This document shows positions 25,464 to 35,432 of a stretch of DNA of 64,000 nt, piece after piece. Location: positions 1,240,001-1,304,000 of the forward strand of contig JAVLRN010000008.1 of the NCBI GenBank assembly GCA_032821775.1, written 5' to 3'. The position numbers and the translations under genes are program-made. Origin of the DNA: Sanguinoderma infundibulare (Eukaryota; Basidiomycota; Agaricomycetes; Polyporales; Polyporaceae). The notes beneath the pieces are model-generated. The model was given only the letters and a program-made list of their open reading frames with translations, did no database searches and was not told where the DNA came from. Every line of letters begins with the position of its first letter. The stretch's first letter is position 1.

Positions 25464-26230
25464 TCATCGCTTGCGTTGCACCTTCAACATGGCTTCAGGC
25501 TCCTCGACGTCCTTCAAAGTCTTCATACTCGCTCGTGCCTTCCCCTCATCGTCCTTCACAACCCTCTCCTTGCCGATGCTGTAGAACACTAGCGGGCCAA
25601 CAAACTCGAAGCCGAGAATGGGCCGAGGAGGGACCGGTACCCGGCTAGACAGCTCGCAGAAAAGCTCGGGCTCCCTCGCATGTTGCAGTCCTCCATGCTC
25701 GACTTGATCGACCCGACGGCGGAGATGAGCCAAGCTGGAGAGCGCCGTTGTCGGTTGAAGATAACGCCCACCGTGCCCGCCATCGGAGACGGGCTTGTGG
25801 GAAAGATCGCGATGCTGCGCGTAAGCAGGTTAGCTTGGCGGTGAAATCGGACACAAGGGCGGGAACCGAGCGCACTTGGTATGGGTGTATGGGGACATCA
25901 CGCTAGCGGACACAAGCGCGAGCCCAGGGAAGATGCAGATGCACGGCCAGTAACGCGCGCGGGGCCTATCGGCGAACGCGAAGAGCACGGTCGCGGCGAC
26001 GTAATTGCACATCCCCTCGCCAGGAGAACGCCGCTTTGAGTTGAGCAAGCGCGAGAGCGGACCTGTGAAGCTCGTTGTGACAGCACCGAGGGGCATCGTA
26101 TGTTGCAGGGTCAGCAAGCGTCTTCAACCGAATGGGCTGCAACGCAAGCGAGTGCGTGACGCACATGTGGATGTTTGCTTGTTTCAAACCGCTGCGGGGA
26201 GCTTATGGGGCTGGAGTGTGCGCCGCATGG
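25464..26230 (-). pseudogene. Inverted, decayed C-terminal fragment of the MFS family
   Basis: Minus-strand pieces in several frames match the last third of the two MFS paralogs: a piece like WSAISTAVHMC near 26170-26210, then SFTGPLSRLLNSK, FAFADRPRARYWP and PYTHTK at 25870-26065, then MAGTVGVIFN near 25750-25783 and ISAVGSIKSSMED with LVFYSIGKE near 25560-25740. Frames change several times and the first two thirds of the protein are missing. The order of the pieces follows the intact genes, so this is an eroded copy, in opposite orientation to the tandem pair. Confidence 0.85.
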
Positions 26231-26774
26231 TATGTACGTATGCAGCCTGCACGACCCTGCACGACCATCATGATACAAGTCACATATTGTGCCTGACACT
26301 CACGAGAAAGAAGAGCGATGATCCCTAGGGGTGGCTGGTGGGTCTGTGGGTCGCATGTTTCGTTGGGAGGTTGCGATTGCGTTTCGAGCTTTTGACATGG
26401 CGGAGAAGGTGTTAGGGTTAGGGCTTGAGTCTGTATCCGGGAACTGCCGAACCAATCATCATCAATCATCAGGCCTTGCCTCCCGAGTCCGCCATGATAC
26501 GTCGTCTCGAGCCCCGTCGTCCCAACACTGGCCCCGAACAACCCCATTCAGTATGCAGCCCTTCTAGGACCCAAGAGTCTAAGTAGACACGTTCTAAACA
26601 ACCAGTCGATCGCGTTCGTGCAGGAATCCCGATAGAGCGCGGTCGAAACCCAGTTGAAGCGAACCCACCTTTCGAGGCGAGTGGACTTCCATTTATACAG
26701 TCACGTAACTGGACTCATGAATCGTCTTTTAACTATCTATCAGATACGAAATGGATGGGACGAGAATACCTTGC
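26231..26774. other. Non-coding spacer
   Basis: About 540 bases between the MFS relic and a dispersed repeat. Nothing recognised. Confidence 0.35.
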
Positions 26775-27147
26775 CACCACGTTCGGACCGGATTACAATG
26801 CAAGTGAGACTTCAATTATCATTCTTTCAAATACCGCGCTCCGCCGGTTTCGCCGCGGCTCGTTTCTCTGGGTCAGGACCATCGTTGCTTCCGGGATGTC
26901 GTTGTATCAGACGGGTTTTCCACATCAGCTCTCTGGTCCAACGATATCCGCGCCGCGTACCGCACTCCTCACGGAGGCGTGTTCGCCAGAAACGCGCCCT
27001 CTTAGAGGTCTCAGGGATCGCGCTGTCTTCTTCCAGCAACATATATTTCACTTTTCAAGCGGAATTTTGTGATTGAGACTTAGGCAGGACGATGTGATCG
27101 CTTCCTCTGATCGCGAGACGCGAAGCCTCTGGACGATGCACGGTTCC
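26775..27147 (+). repeat. Dispersed repeat, segment B copy 1
   Basis: Nearly identical to 34483-34855 in direct orientation, from TTCGGACCGG at the left to GGACGATGCACGGTTC at the right. At the second location it directly follows segment A, so this is a partial copy of a longer element. No encoded function is recognised. Confidence 0.8.
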
Positions 27148-28099
27148 GCCGGCTACAAGGGCGGCGACTGCTCGGTAAAGCCATGCTATTCATCTCAGTT
27201 CGCTCTAAATCCGACCTCTCAGAGAACGAGCTGCTCCGTAGCTGCTCGCTGTAGAGCAGGACGTTGAAGGTGGCTATCTCCCGAGCCATTTCCCGCATCC
27301 CCGCCGTCATCAGCACAATGCCCGATGAACTCGGCGAATACACTCACCGTGAAAGGGCAAAGTCCCGTGAGGATTAGGGTATCGACAGGAAACTCTGCTC
27401 CGGAGTCCAAAGGCGTGTTATATTCTTGGTCGGCCCTAATCTCTAAAATCATGGTTTTAGACCATTGCCCCTCGTGTTGCTCACGGTCCAACTCTATAGA
27501 GACCAGAGCCATCGCCGCGGGACTCGACGCCTCCCATGTGGCTTCAAACCGCAATGCAATGACAGCTGTCAATGAGCATGTGTGTCCACCGCAGTCAAGT
27601 TTCAGGCCGTTACCTGTCGCGCAAGGTTTGGATGTTTCTATCAAGATGTTTCTATCAGTGGTCCACTTCGTCGCCCGCACGGATTCACGCCTATCCGGCC
27701 GTGGACATGCCACGAACGTGTGTTTTATTAATGCAGCCTTGATGGTTCATTTTCCAGGTCACCCGAGGCAATAGCGCGGACTGACTGTTGACTACTCGCA
27801 AAACCCGCTGAACTAGTGCCGCACTGGGACCGACTCGAACGTCAAATGCCACGAGCCGCAGTCTTGAAGGGAAACTTTCCTTATGTCAGACGATTTTACG
27901 GCTACTATATGGAAGCTGATCCCCTCCCTCGACCATTTCAAGTTGGCCAAAAGCCCCAGGCCACCCGGGTACTTGCTACTGGCAGCCAACCTGCGACCAG
28001 GGTCCACGACGATCATGCTGCCGAAGAGCACAGCCATCGCAGCTTGTCGGGCTATTCCCATTGGCACGCCACTCCTTCGCACTGCGAAAATTCGTTGTA
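27148..28099. other. Spacer with an unassigned minus-strand open frame
   Basis: A minus-strand frame of about 160 codons lies at 27219-27713 (start codon not ATG). It has no recognisable domain, no splice partners that extend it, and sits between two repeats. I do not call it a gene, but it is the longest unexplained frame in this interval. Confidence 0.3.
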
Positions 28100-28970
28100 T
28101 GGACTATCAGGTGTTAGAAGTGCGGCCGCATTCGCGACGCGTTTTACGTCTGTGGGGTTGTCACTCAGTGGACAGCGATGCCGATACGAACGGATTTCGC
28201 GAACGGCCGGACATCGAGCCCAAGGAAGGTTCCGAGGGTCCGCAACACGTGTACCTGGCCGATCAAAAAGGAGAACAAGAACAAGTCAGGGCGAGTCGGG
28301 GACTTTTACCTGTCTGAGGCTAGTGAATAAGTTTACGAAACCACTCACCGGATTTGGAAGCACATCTGTCGACAGAGCCGACGAACCTTCTCTCGCGACA
28401 CAGGGTTTATAATGCACCTATTGAGCGTTATGTCCGCATCACCGTTCATCCACCGGCGCAGCAGGGCGCGAGATGCGCTGGCAATATCGCTTGTCGAACC
28501 TGACCACATGAGCGGTCAGAAGAGACAGTGAGCGGATCTGCAATGAATTGACAGAGCGACGGCACGAATGGAGAGGCTTCTGGGAAGCGCAAGTCTGTGA
28601 GTAATCCTGTCGGTATCGTGATGAATCATCGTACTAACACTTTCGATCTCGAGCCTTCTGCGCACATCTCGACATGAAAGAGACCAACTGGGGCGTCCAG
28701 CGGGCGTAGAACGTACGAATCGAGGGAACCGTGTGCCAAAGGGCCGAGGTTATCGGTTCGCCGATGAGATGGGCACCCAATTTGGTGTGGATTGGTGAAG
28801 GACATTGGTGCGATGTGCTCCCAAGAGGTCAAGAAATTGAGTTCACGCTGCTTCTGCGGTTCTAAGGCTGATGTCGTCAGTAGATCTTCAAGTTTCGTGA
28901 CACCAATGCCCAGATACCTGCAGCGGTTTGGGTCGCGCATGCACCGTGTATCGACTGGGCTCAAGGAGCT
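28100..28970. repeat. Segmental duplication copy 2 (partner 13090-14030)
   Basis: Direct copy of the 13.1-14.0 kb segment, about 15 kb away, beginning GGACTATCAGGTGTTAGAAG and fading after the shared CGTGTATCGA block near 28950. Several deletions (for example near 28110-28130 and 28630) distinguish the copies. A minus-strand frame across 28626-29135 continues beyond the duplicated part, but I cannot identify a protein. Confidence 0.75.
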
Positions 28971-29656
28971 CAACAGGCTGAAGTATATCAAAACACCCAA
29001 GACCGTCCACGCAAATTGCGGCTGCCAATAGTCGATACGGATGTGTAGGAGGTTATTCGGATGCGAGTCGTGTACACCCAATTGCAAACAGATAACGAGG
29101 ATATCTGGATTATCGAATAAAGTCCGTGTGTCCATCTGTCTAACCGCACCAGTGCTGACACACGTCCTAACAGTTCTTCCATGAAGTCGTTGTTCTACGG
29201 AGAGGATGTTACCCCTGTGGGATTAGTACGGTGACAATGTGGTTTGAGGCGGTAGCAGGTAGCCGGACAAGGAGTCGCGCCAGCTGCTAATTCTGCGTAT
29301 CCAGATCCAAAATCCTGTGTACATACCCACTGGTTCGTACCGCTCCAACCATCGTCCCACATCGTGCAGTGCTCAGGCTACTCTCCTCGATCCATACGCC
29401 CAAGCTCTCCTAGCCAGCGACATCGCTTTTCCCGAATAGCTATATACCAGCTTCCTCGTGCCGTTCCAAGCATCCCCCCACCACCACATCGTGCAGTGCT
29501 CAGGCTACTCGACTCCCGTCCATACGCTCCCCGTCCCGCACCCCGACGACATTGCATTTTTAACAACGCTTGAAGTTATATTTTCCTTCCCCATCTGCAG
29601 TACGTCCATTGCCACGTTTTCAGCGAATACAACTAATGTTTAGTGACTAGATCACA
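28971..29656. other. Upstream region of HET gene 1
   Basis: About 690 bases. Within it a 15-base string, CATCGTGCAGTGCTCAGGCTACTC, in which ATCGTGCAGTGCTCAGGCTA is shared, occurs twice, near 29368 and 29487. AT-rich sequence follows near 29560-29650 just before the start. No gene is supported. Confidence 0.4.
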
Positions 29657-31792
29657 ATGCGCCTTCTCAACACAACGTCGGGACGATTCGTACATGTCCA
29701 AGATCTCCGGACGGTCCATTACGCCGTCCTCTCGCACGTCTGGTCAAAGGAAGGAGACACAGGCTACGTTCCCGAGGCGACTTTCCGATGCCTTCGTCGC
29801 ATCCAAGCGGAGCACCCAGGGTCCACAGAGGCGAGAACCCTTCCTCTTCAGCCCACCGACACTGTCGAGTCCCGCCCTCAAAGCAATGACCGTGAAGACG
29901 CAGTTCATCCTCAGCCGCCCCAAATCTCTATCATTCGCTCCCTTGTCCAGACGCTCCTAAATGTGCTCATACGACGCCATGAGCCCCCGAGTGTCCTCGA
30001 AGCTGCCACCGAGAATGGGTTGGCCGAGCAGACTGCAATTCTTCCTCCCGGTGGCAACGACGTCGTCCGAGACAGCTCCTCCGAGGACTCCTCTGTCGTT
30101 CCTCTCCTTCCCGAGAAGCTCAGAAAATTTCTCGAAGTCGCCCGCGAGGGTGGATTCGACCTCGCGTGGGCCGACATGTGTTGCATTGATCACGACAATC
30201 CATCCGAAGTCGCAAAAGCCATCGACTCCATGTACGACTGGTATTCCTATGCGAAGGCCTGCTACGTCTGCCTTGCCGACGTCTCCGATCGCTACACCGA
30301 GTCTGACGCCGCAGGAGCGAGGGAGTGGGGCGTCGAGTTCTGTCGCAGCAAGTGGTTTACTCGCGTATGGACCCTACAAGAGCTCCTCGTGCCGAACGTC
30401 GTCATCTTCCTCTCGAAGAACTGGCACATCGTCGGCTCGAAGCACTCGCTTGCTCGTCTCATCGAGGACGAAACCGCTATTGAGCGTGACGTCCTCACTC
30501 TCCACAAGCCGCTGGACGCGGTCAGCGTCGCCTGCAGGATGTCATGAGCGGCATTGAGAGAGGCAACGCTAGAGGAAGACCGGGCGTACTCTCTGATGGG
30601 CATCTTTGGAGTCAAAATTCCCACTGCGTACGGGGAGGGCGGGTACGCATTCTACCGACTCCAGGAGGCCATCATTCAACAGATCCCTGACCAAACGATT
30701 TTCGCATGGGGACCTTCCGTGGGCGTTCGTGACCCGAAGGACCTCTCAGGTTGGACGTTCTCGCGACCCTCCGAAGACGCCCTGTTCCATTCTCACTACC
30801 AACGGCAATATCTTCTAGCGTCTTCACCCGATGACTTCAAGTCCTGCTCGAAGTTGGTCCCTCTGCGAGAAGAGGAGTTGGCGCGGATTCTGGGGATTAA
30901 TCCACCCGTTTCTCTCCAGACATTAATCCTTACCGCGTATGGAATCCGTGGGAGCTTTCCCCTTGCCACCGTCCCATCGTCCGATTCCCAACAGTTTGCA
31001 CTCCTCGCATGCAAGGATACCACTGCCGGCTCCGCCTCCATGCACTTACTAGTTGCACTGTTCTTGCACCCATGCCGGGACGCGAAGAGCCCGCTATCTT
31101 CGGGGACAACATGCTACGCTGTAGGCACCAACGTCGCAGACCGTTCCCACTCTCGCTATGTGCGGGCAGTCACCCTCAAAGTTTCCGAACAGCAACGGTC
31201 CGAGCTCCTTGCCGCTTCAAAGCGTGTCAACCTGTTCATCTCACACCATCCTACACTCGAAATCTACAAACGCGGGGAGCTCTTCGCCGCTCACTTTACG
31301 GGACAGGAGAGCGTCTCCATCAACGACTGGTCCAAAACACTGTTGAATCTCGAGGGATACACCGTGGCGCCTGTTCCCGACGTGGACGAGTCGGAGAGCC
31401 CTCTTCGTGATGTCCAGGCATACCAACTCTCTCGAAGCCTCCGTGACGACCAGCAAGAAGTAAAAGTGAAGATACGTGTCGGATATGGCATGGAACATGG
31501 GGAAAGGTGCATGGCGAACCCTTTGGAGGTGGTGGTGTCCTGCGACGCCAAGAGGATGCATCAGAAATTCCCAGGAGTTCTGAGACGTCTGTCACAGACA
31601 TTTCAGACGTTTTCAGACAAATTCAGACAAATTCAGACGCATTTCAGACACGGCAGAGGTCAGAAGTCAGAACTGTTTTTTTGCTATTCAGAGGTTTTCG
31701 CCATGGGACTGCCAGACCTTTCAGACTGTCAGACATTTCAGACGTATGGATGGGAGGCGCGGGCTGCCATATGCGCATGTGTCACTTGCTGA
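29657..31792 (+). pseudogene. HET-domain (heterokaryon incompatibility) gene 1 with in-frame TGA
   Basis: HET proteins control self/non-self recognition after hyphal fusion. The frame opens at ATG 29657 with MRLLNTTSGRFV and HYAVLSHVWSKEGDTGY, has a roughly 90-residue acidic insertion, then GFDLAWADMCCIDHDNPSEV, SMYDWYSYAKACYVCLADV, WFTRVWTLQELLVPNVVIFL and, after a stop, EDRAYSLMGIFGVKIPTAYG and RLQEAIIQQIPDQTIFAWG. The stop is TGA at 30545-30547, codon 297, where HET gene 2 and the family have Trp (RMSWAA). The same frame continues open for 400 codons, so one base change would explain it. No intron fits there. The C-terminus runs into a TCAGAC-rich tract from about 31590, so the last 60 or so residues are probably not ancestral. 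Either a recent null allele or a sequence error. Confidence 0.85.
31590..31745 (+). repeat. TCAGAC-rich tract (left)
   Basis: The hexamer TCAGAC appears eight times in about 150 bases, often as TTTCAGAC or ATTCAGAC with irregular spacing. It interrupts the 3' end of HET gene 1. A similar tract with mostly reversed motifs lies near 33735-33830. Confidence 0.8.
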
Positions 31793-32023
31793 TGGAAGCC
31801 TGGTATATAGCGTGGCGATCTAGGTTATACCATACAGGTGTCATCAACTGGGGCAGGCGGGGAACTGCTGCGCTCACGCCAGGCCGGCTCATCGTAGCAA
31901 TGTGCAAACGGGTGTGATATATGCAGCAAGAGATTATACACAAGTGAGAAACGAGATGACAACAATGACACCACCATGATCAATGTCCATAGTATCCATC
32001 ATTGCCTAATCCATGCTCACGAA

Positions 32024-32490
32024 TCACGCGAGCGCGGCGTTGTTGAAGATGAGCAGGTTTGGCGAACCTGATGGGAGCTCAGTGAACACACTCTTGGTCG
32101 CAAGTGCGAGGAGCACTTTTTAAGCTATGTGGGCGTGAGTGTTGGGTAGGGAGCAGGACATGAAGGACTCCTGGATAAGCTTGGGCGGGGGAAGGAAAGT
32201 CGCGACCCATGAGGGCATCGCCAACTACGCGAACAACACGTAAGCATTCGAGAGCGACGACGGTGAGAAGTAGACCTTCTCTGACACGAGGTCAAGTGCA
32301 AGAGCGGGGTTGAACGTCATAGATGGGTAGAGCAAAAGGAGGTACGTGAGCAGGCCGGCGGTGTGGGGCGAGGCCATTGAGGTACCGGACATAGTCGTGA
32401 TCGACGTTGCTCCCCATGTATGTCAAGAGGATGTTCAGGCCGGGCGCAAAGACGTCCACGCACGAGCTGCGGTTCATATAATACATGTGT
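32024..32490 (-). pseudogene. Subtilisin-like serine protease (S8) C-terminal relic
   Basis: The minus strand encodes SSCVDVFAPGLNIL, and after a frame change TTMSGTSMASPHTAGLLTYL with the catalytic Ser motif GTSMASPH, then MTFNPALALDLVSEKVYF and, at the end, LPSGSPNLLIFNNAALA. These follow the order of proteinase-K/cerevisin-like subtilases. There is a frameshift just before the Ser motif and in-frame stops near 32222 and 32116. The Asp and His parts of the triad are absent. The piece begins directly after an acceptor-like site (AACCGCAG), as if one exon boundary had been kept. Confidence 0.85.
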
Positions 32491-32579
32491 GAGAGAAGAG
32501 ATAGTGCGGGGGAGGCGAGTCTTGCGGAGGAGAATGGGGTGCGCGGGGGGAGGATGCAGGGAGTTAGACTGAAAACTTA

Positions 32580-33520
32580 CCAAATAGAGCCCGAAAAACT
32601 ATCCCATATCTGCCTCCTGCGGTCCTGGGGTTCCTAGAGCAGAAGAGAGATGTTAGTAGGCCACCGCGGATCCCAACCGCCTTGGCAACGCGTCGCTCTC
32701 CACGTTCAATTTCTTCCCACTGTCCTTCTCTGGAAGTGGCACCGCAGGCTTCTGCACGTCGAGCTGCACGACCATGCACTCACAATAAAGCCCGCCAGGC
32801 TTCAATACCTCGATGTTCGCGATCCTCATCGGCCGGCGCGCTTCACCACCCTGCCCTTGCAAAGGGTCCAATCCTTCAACATCGGCATCAGCAGATGCTG
32901 CCTGGGCTTGGGCCTTCCGCGCCTCCTCATCCGCCGCGGCGTCCATCTTGAGCTGTGTGCGCTTTAGCGGGGTGGGCAGGAACAGACAGTGCAGCACACT
33001 CTGCAGCGCTGATTCGGATGACTTCGTGAACAGCAGCAGCAGCAAGAACAAGACCATGTACGCGAGCGACCACCTGCGTTCGCTGGTTCCCAGGAAGGGT
33101 GCAACCGTGTCGCGGCGGCTGATGCCGGGGCAGGCAGAGACAGCGAGGATGTTCGAGGGGTGCGGGAGTGGAGGTTTGTCGGTCTTTTCAGCCTTGCAGT
33201 TCGGCAGGGAGTCGAGGATGCGCTGGAGGTGGCAAGTGATGATGGTCGTACGGAGCGAGCGGTGGCCCTAGGTGATGACAGGCGGCTGCGGGGAGGGCGG
33301 CAACGTCGGGGTAGACGCGAGGCAGACGGGGAACGTCGAGCGCGCAGGTTGACGACGGAGATGACACGGATGTCCCGCTCAACTGGTGCGACGAGGAATG
33401 CTGGGAGGAGGAATGTTGTGATGAGGAACGACGCGAGCGACGCGGACTCGCGCTGCTCCGATTCGCGCTGTTCCTTGTCTTTGCATGCGGCACCGCCGAA
33501 GAACCAGATGCATCCCGGAG
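32580..33520 (-). pseudogene. DUF1776-like (SDR-related) fungal protein relic
   Basis: Minus-strand fragments read WFFGGAACKDKEQRESEQRE, LASFLITTFLLPAFLVAP, RDIRVISVVN, then in another frame TCHLQRILDSLPN, NILAVSACPGISRRDTVAPF, LFTKSSESALQSVLHCLFLP and EVLKPGGLYCECMVVQLDV. The order and motifs resemble the fungal DUF1776 family of short-chain-dehydrogenase-like proteins; I rate the family name as probable, not certain. The N-terminal half is missing and the frame shifts between VISVVN and the helix TCHLQRIL. An unrelated serine-rich open frame overlaps the same DNA. It lies immediately upstream, same strand, of the subtilase relic. Confidence 0.65.
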
Positions 33521-33734
33521 GTTATCGGGGACGTCGTCTTGGGGGTATTGAGAAGCGCTAGCGTCGACTAGGACACAAGGAAGAGGGAGGCGGAAAGTGT
33601 TAGGGCTGGAGGAGAAAGCAGGAGGCAAGAGCAAAGTGGTGGGAGGCGGGTTGGCGCTACCGGCCTGGGACCGGTCTGGACCCCTGGCGCTGACTGCTGA
33701 CGGTGCTCTGGCGCCTTTTCCGTCAGCACCGTCA

Positions 33735-33830
33735 AGAGAACACGTCTGAACATCTGACGTATCTGACAGTATCTGAACCTCTGACTTAGCCGTGGTCAGA
33801 TGATTCAGACGTTCAGAACTCCGGGGAATT
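33735..33830 (+). repeat. TCTGAC/TCAGAC-rich tract (right)
   Basis: TCTGA occurs at least five times and TCAGA several times in under 100 bases. Together with the tract at 31590-31745 it brackets the two gene relics. Confidence 0.7.
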
Positions 33831-33861
33831 ACTGATGTGGGGCTCAAGGACCGTACGGATT

Positions 33862-34482
33862 CTGGCTCTAGTGATGTAGGACCGCGACCGGTTCAACATC
33901 AGATCCGCTCTCAGGTCTCCCAATGGGCTGTTCACCGCCTCACTGCGAAGAAGGAGATAGATCTTGTCGTTCCATCGGGAAACGAATGCTTTGGCACGCT
34001 GAGGCTCGGTCTCACCCCCGAGCTATCCCCGGCCGCTTCGGATGGTCGCACTGGCGCCGCGGTCATTTACCGCCTCGGAGTCGAGGTCATTGGTCCCAGC
34101 AACCTTCAGGAGAGCATCCAATACGTCGATTTCACACCCCCTCTGACAACCGATCAAGATGCGGGCCGCTGGGGTTCCCACTACAGGGCTTTACCCCATG
34201 TTTAACATGGAGTTCCATCGAGGCCAAGCGGCGGCGCTAGACGGTAATACGACAGAAGATGGCTTACGCCCAGGGGAACCTACCGCACGCATGAATATCG
34301 TTGTCGTTCTTTTAGGACTGGTTCAAATTCTGCTCTAGGTAGTTCTCATGTTGTCTGTATCACTGGTATCGCTTTGGCTTGATATCCGCTGATTTGCGCT
34401 TCGAGTTGTGTATCTTGTTATCGTGTACTTCGCTTGGGTGGTGTGTCTGTTAATAGATTATAGAACTAGAATGAAACACGCG
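33862..34482 (+). repeat. Dispersed repeat, segment A copy 1
   Basis: Direct near-copy of 41162-41766. Both begin at CTGGCTCNAGTGATGNAGGACCGCGACCGGT and end at GATTATAGAACTAGAATGAAACACGCG. In this copy a 100-codon plus-strand frame is open (PVQHQIRSQVSQWAVHRLTA and so on), but the other copy is frameshifted, so I do not call it a gene. It continues straight into segment B. Confidence 0.8.
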
Positions 34483-34855
34483 TTCGGACCGGAATACAAT
34501 TCAAGTGAGACTTCGATTATCATTCTTTCAAATACCGCGCCCCGCCGGTTTCGCCGTGGCTCGTTTCTCTGGGTCAGGACCATCGTTGCTTCCGGGATGT
34601 CGTTGGATCAGACGGGTTTTCCACATCAGCTCTCTGGTCCAACGATATCCGCGCCGCGTACCGCACTCCTCACGGAGGCGTGTTTGCCAGAAACGCGCCC
34701 TCTTAGAAGTCTCGATCTCAGGGATCGCGCTGTCTTCTTCTGGCAACGTATATTTCACTTTTCAAGCGCAATGTTGTAATTGCGACTTAGGCGGGACGGT
34801 GGGATCGCTTCCTCTGATCGCGAGACGCGAAGGGTCTGGACGATGCACGGTTCAT
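34483..34855 (+). repeat. Dispersed repeat, segment B copy 2
   Basis: Near-copy of 26775-27147. Segments A and B abut exactly at 34482/34483, so 33862-34855 is probably the fullest copy here of an element of about 1 kb. Confidence 0.8.
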
Positions 34856-35432
34856 CAGACTGCCCATTGACCACTTAAGTTCACATCCAGCCGTGATCAT
34901 CCTACCGCGGTACTGCTTCGAACAAGTCTGCGTTCGAGACTCCCGCAGAGGGAAAGATTGGCTTGGGTTCTGGCAGCGGGGAGGATCCGAAGAGCAAACG
35001 CCTTGGTGTGGAAGTACGTGCGAATGGTCGAGGGCCTTCTCCGGCGGGCTAGCCTTCCGGGGACGGTATCACAACACGAAGTCATGGTAATTATTGACGT
35101 CTACGATTTTAGTTCGTCGCAAAGCCTGAGAGTGTCCCTGCGCAGGAATAGTAGTCTACGTTCGGTGTGAACGCCACTTACCTAGTTAAGACCCGGTCTA
35201 AAAACTACATATCTCGTCCGATGGGAAACACAGGAGGGGAGAGTGAACGAAAGGCTACGGTTACAGTAGAGAGGAGCCGGACGGTCGAGTTAATGAGAGA
35301 GTAAGTAAGCGGTGAGTAAGTAAGCGATTGTAAGCGCGAATCCAAGTCCGAGTCCGATAACCAGTCCGCCGGGCCTCATGTCCACAGCTAAAATGTCCAC
35401 GGCACCCTGTCCACGCACGGAACGTCCATCAT
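34856..35432. other. Spacer, 3' flank of PL8 gene
   Basis: About 580 bases between the dispersed repeat and the PL8 stop codon. Nothing recognised. Confidence 0.35.

Noticed and set aside
27219..27713. Minus-strand frame of about 164 codons as a gene
   Set aside because: No ATG at the start, no recognisable domain, no splice extension, and placed between repeats. Left as unassigned.
28626..29135. Minus-strand frame as a membrane receptor of the DUF6533/6534 kind
   Set aside because: I looked for the hallmark helices and loops and found none that held; the duplicated copy at 13.1-14.0 kb is also broken.
31590..31792. Reading the TCAGAC tract as a genuine C-terminus of HET gene 1
   Set aside because: The repeated QTF/FRQ/DLS residues come straight from the repeat motif and do not resemble HET C-termini; HET sequence ends near 31560.
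33188..33847. Minus-strand Ser/Pro-rich frame of 219 codons
   Set aside because: It overlaps the DUF1776-like relic in another frame and starts in the TCAGAC-rich tract. Composition bias, not conservation, keeps it open.
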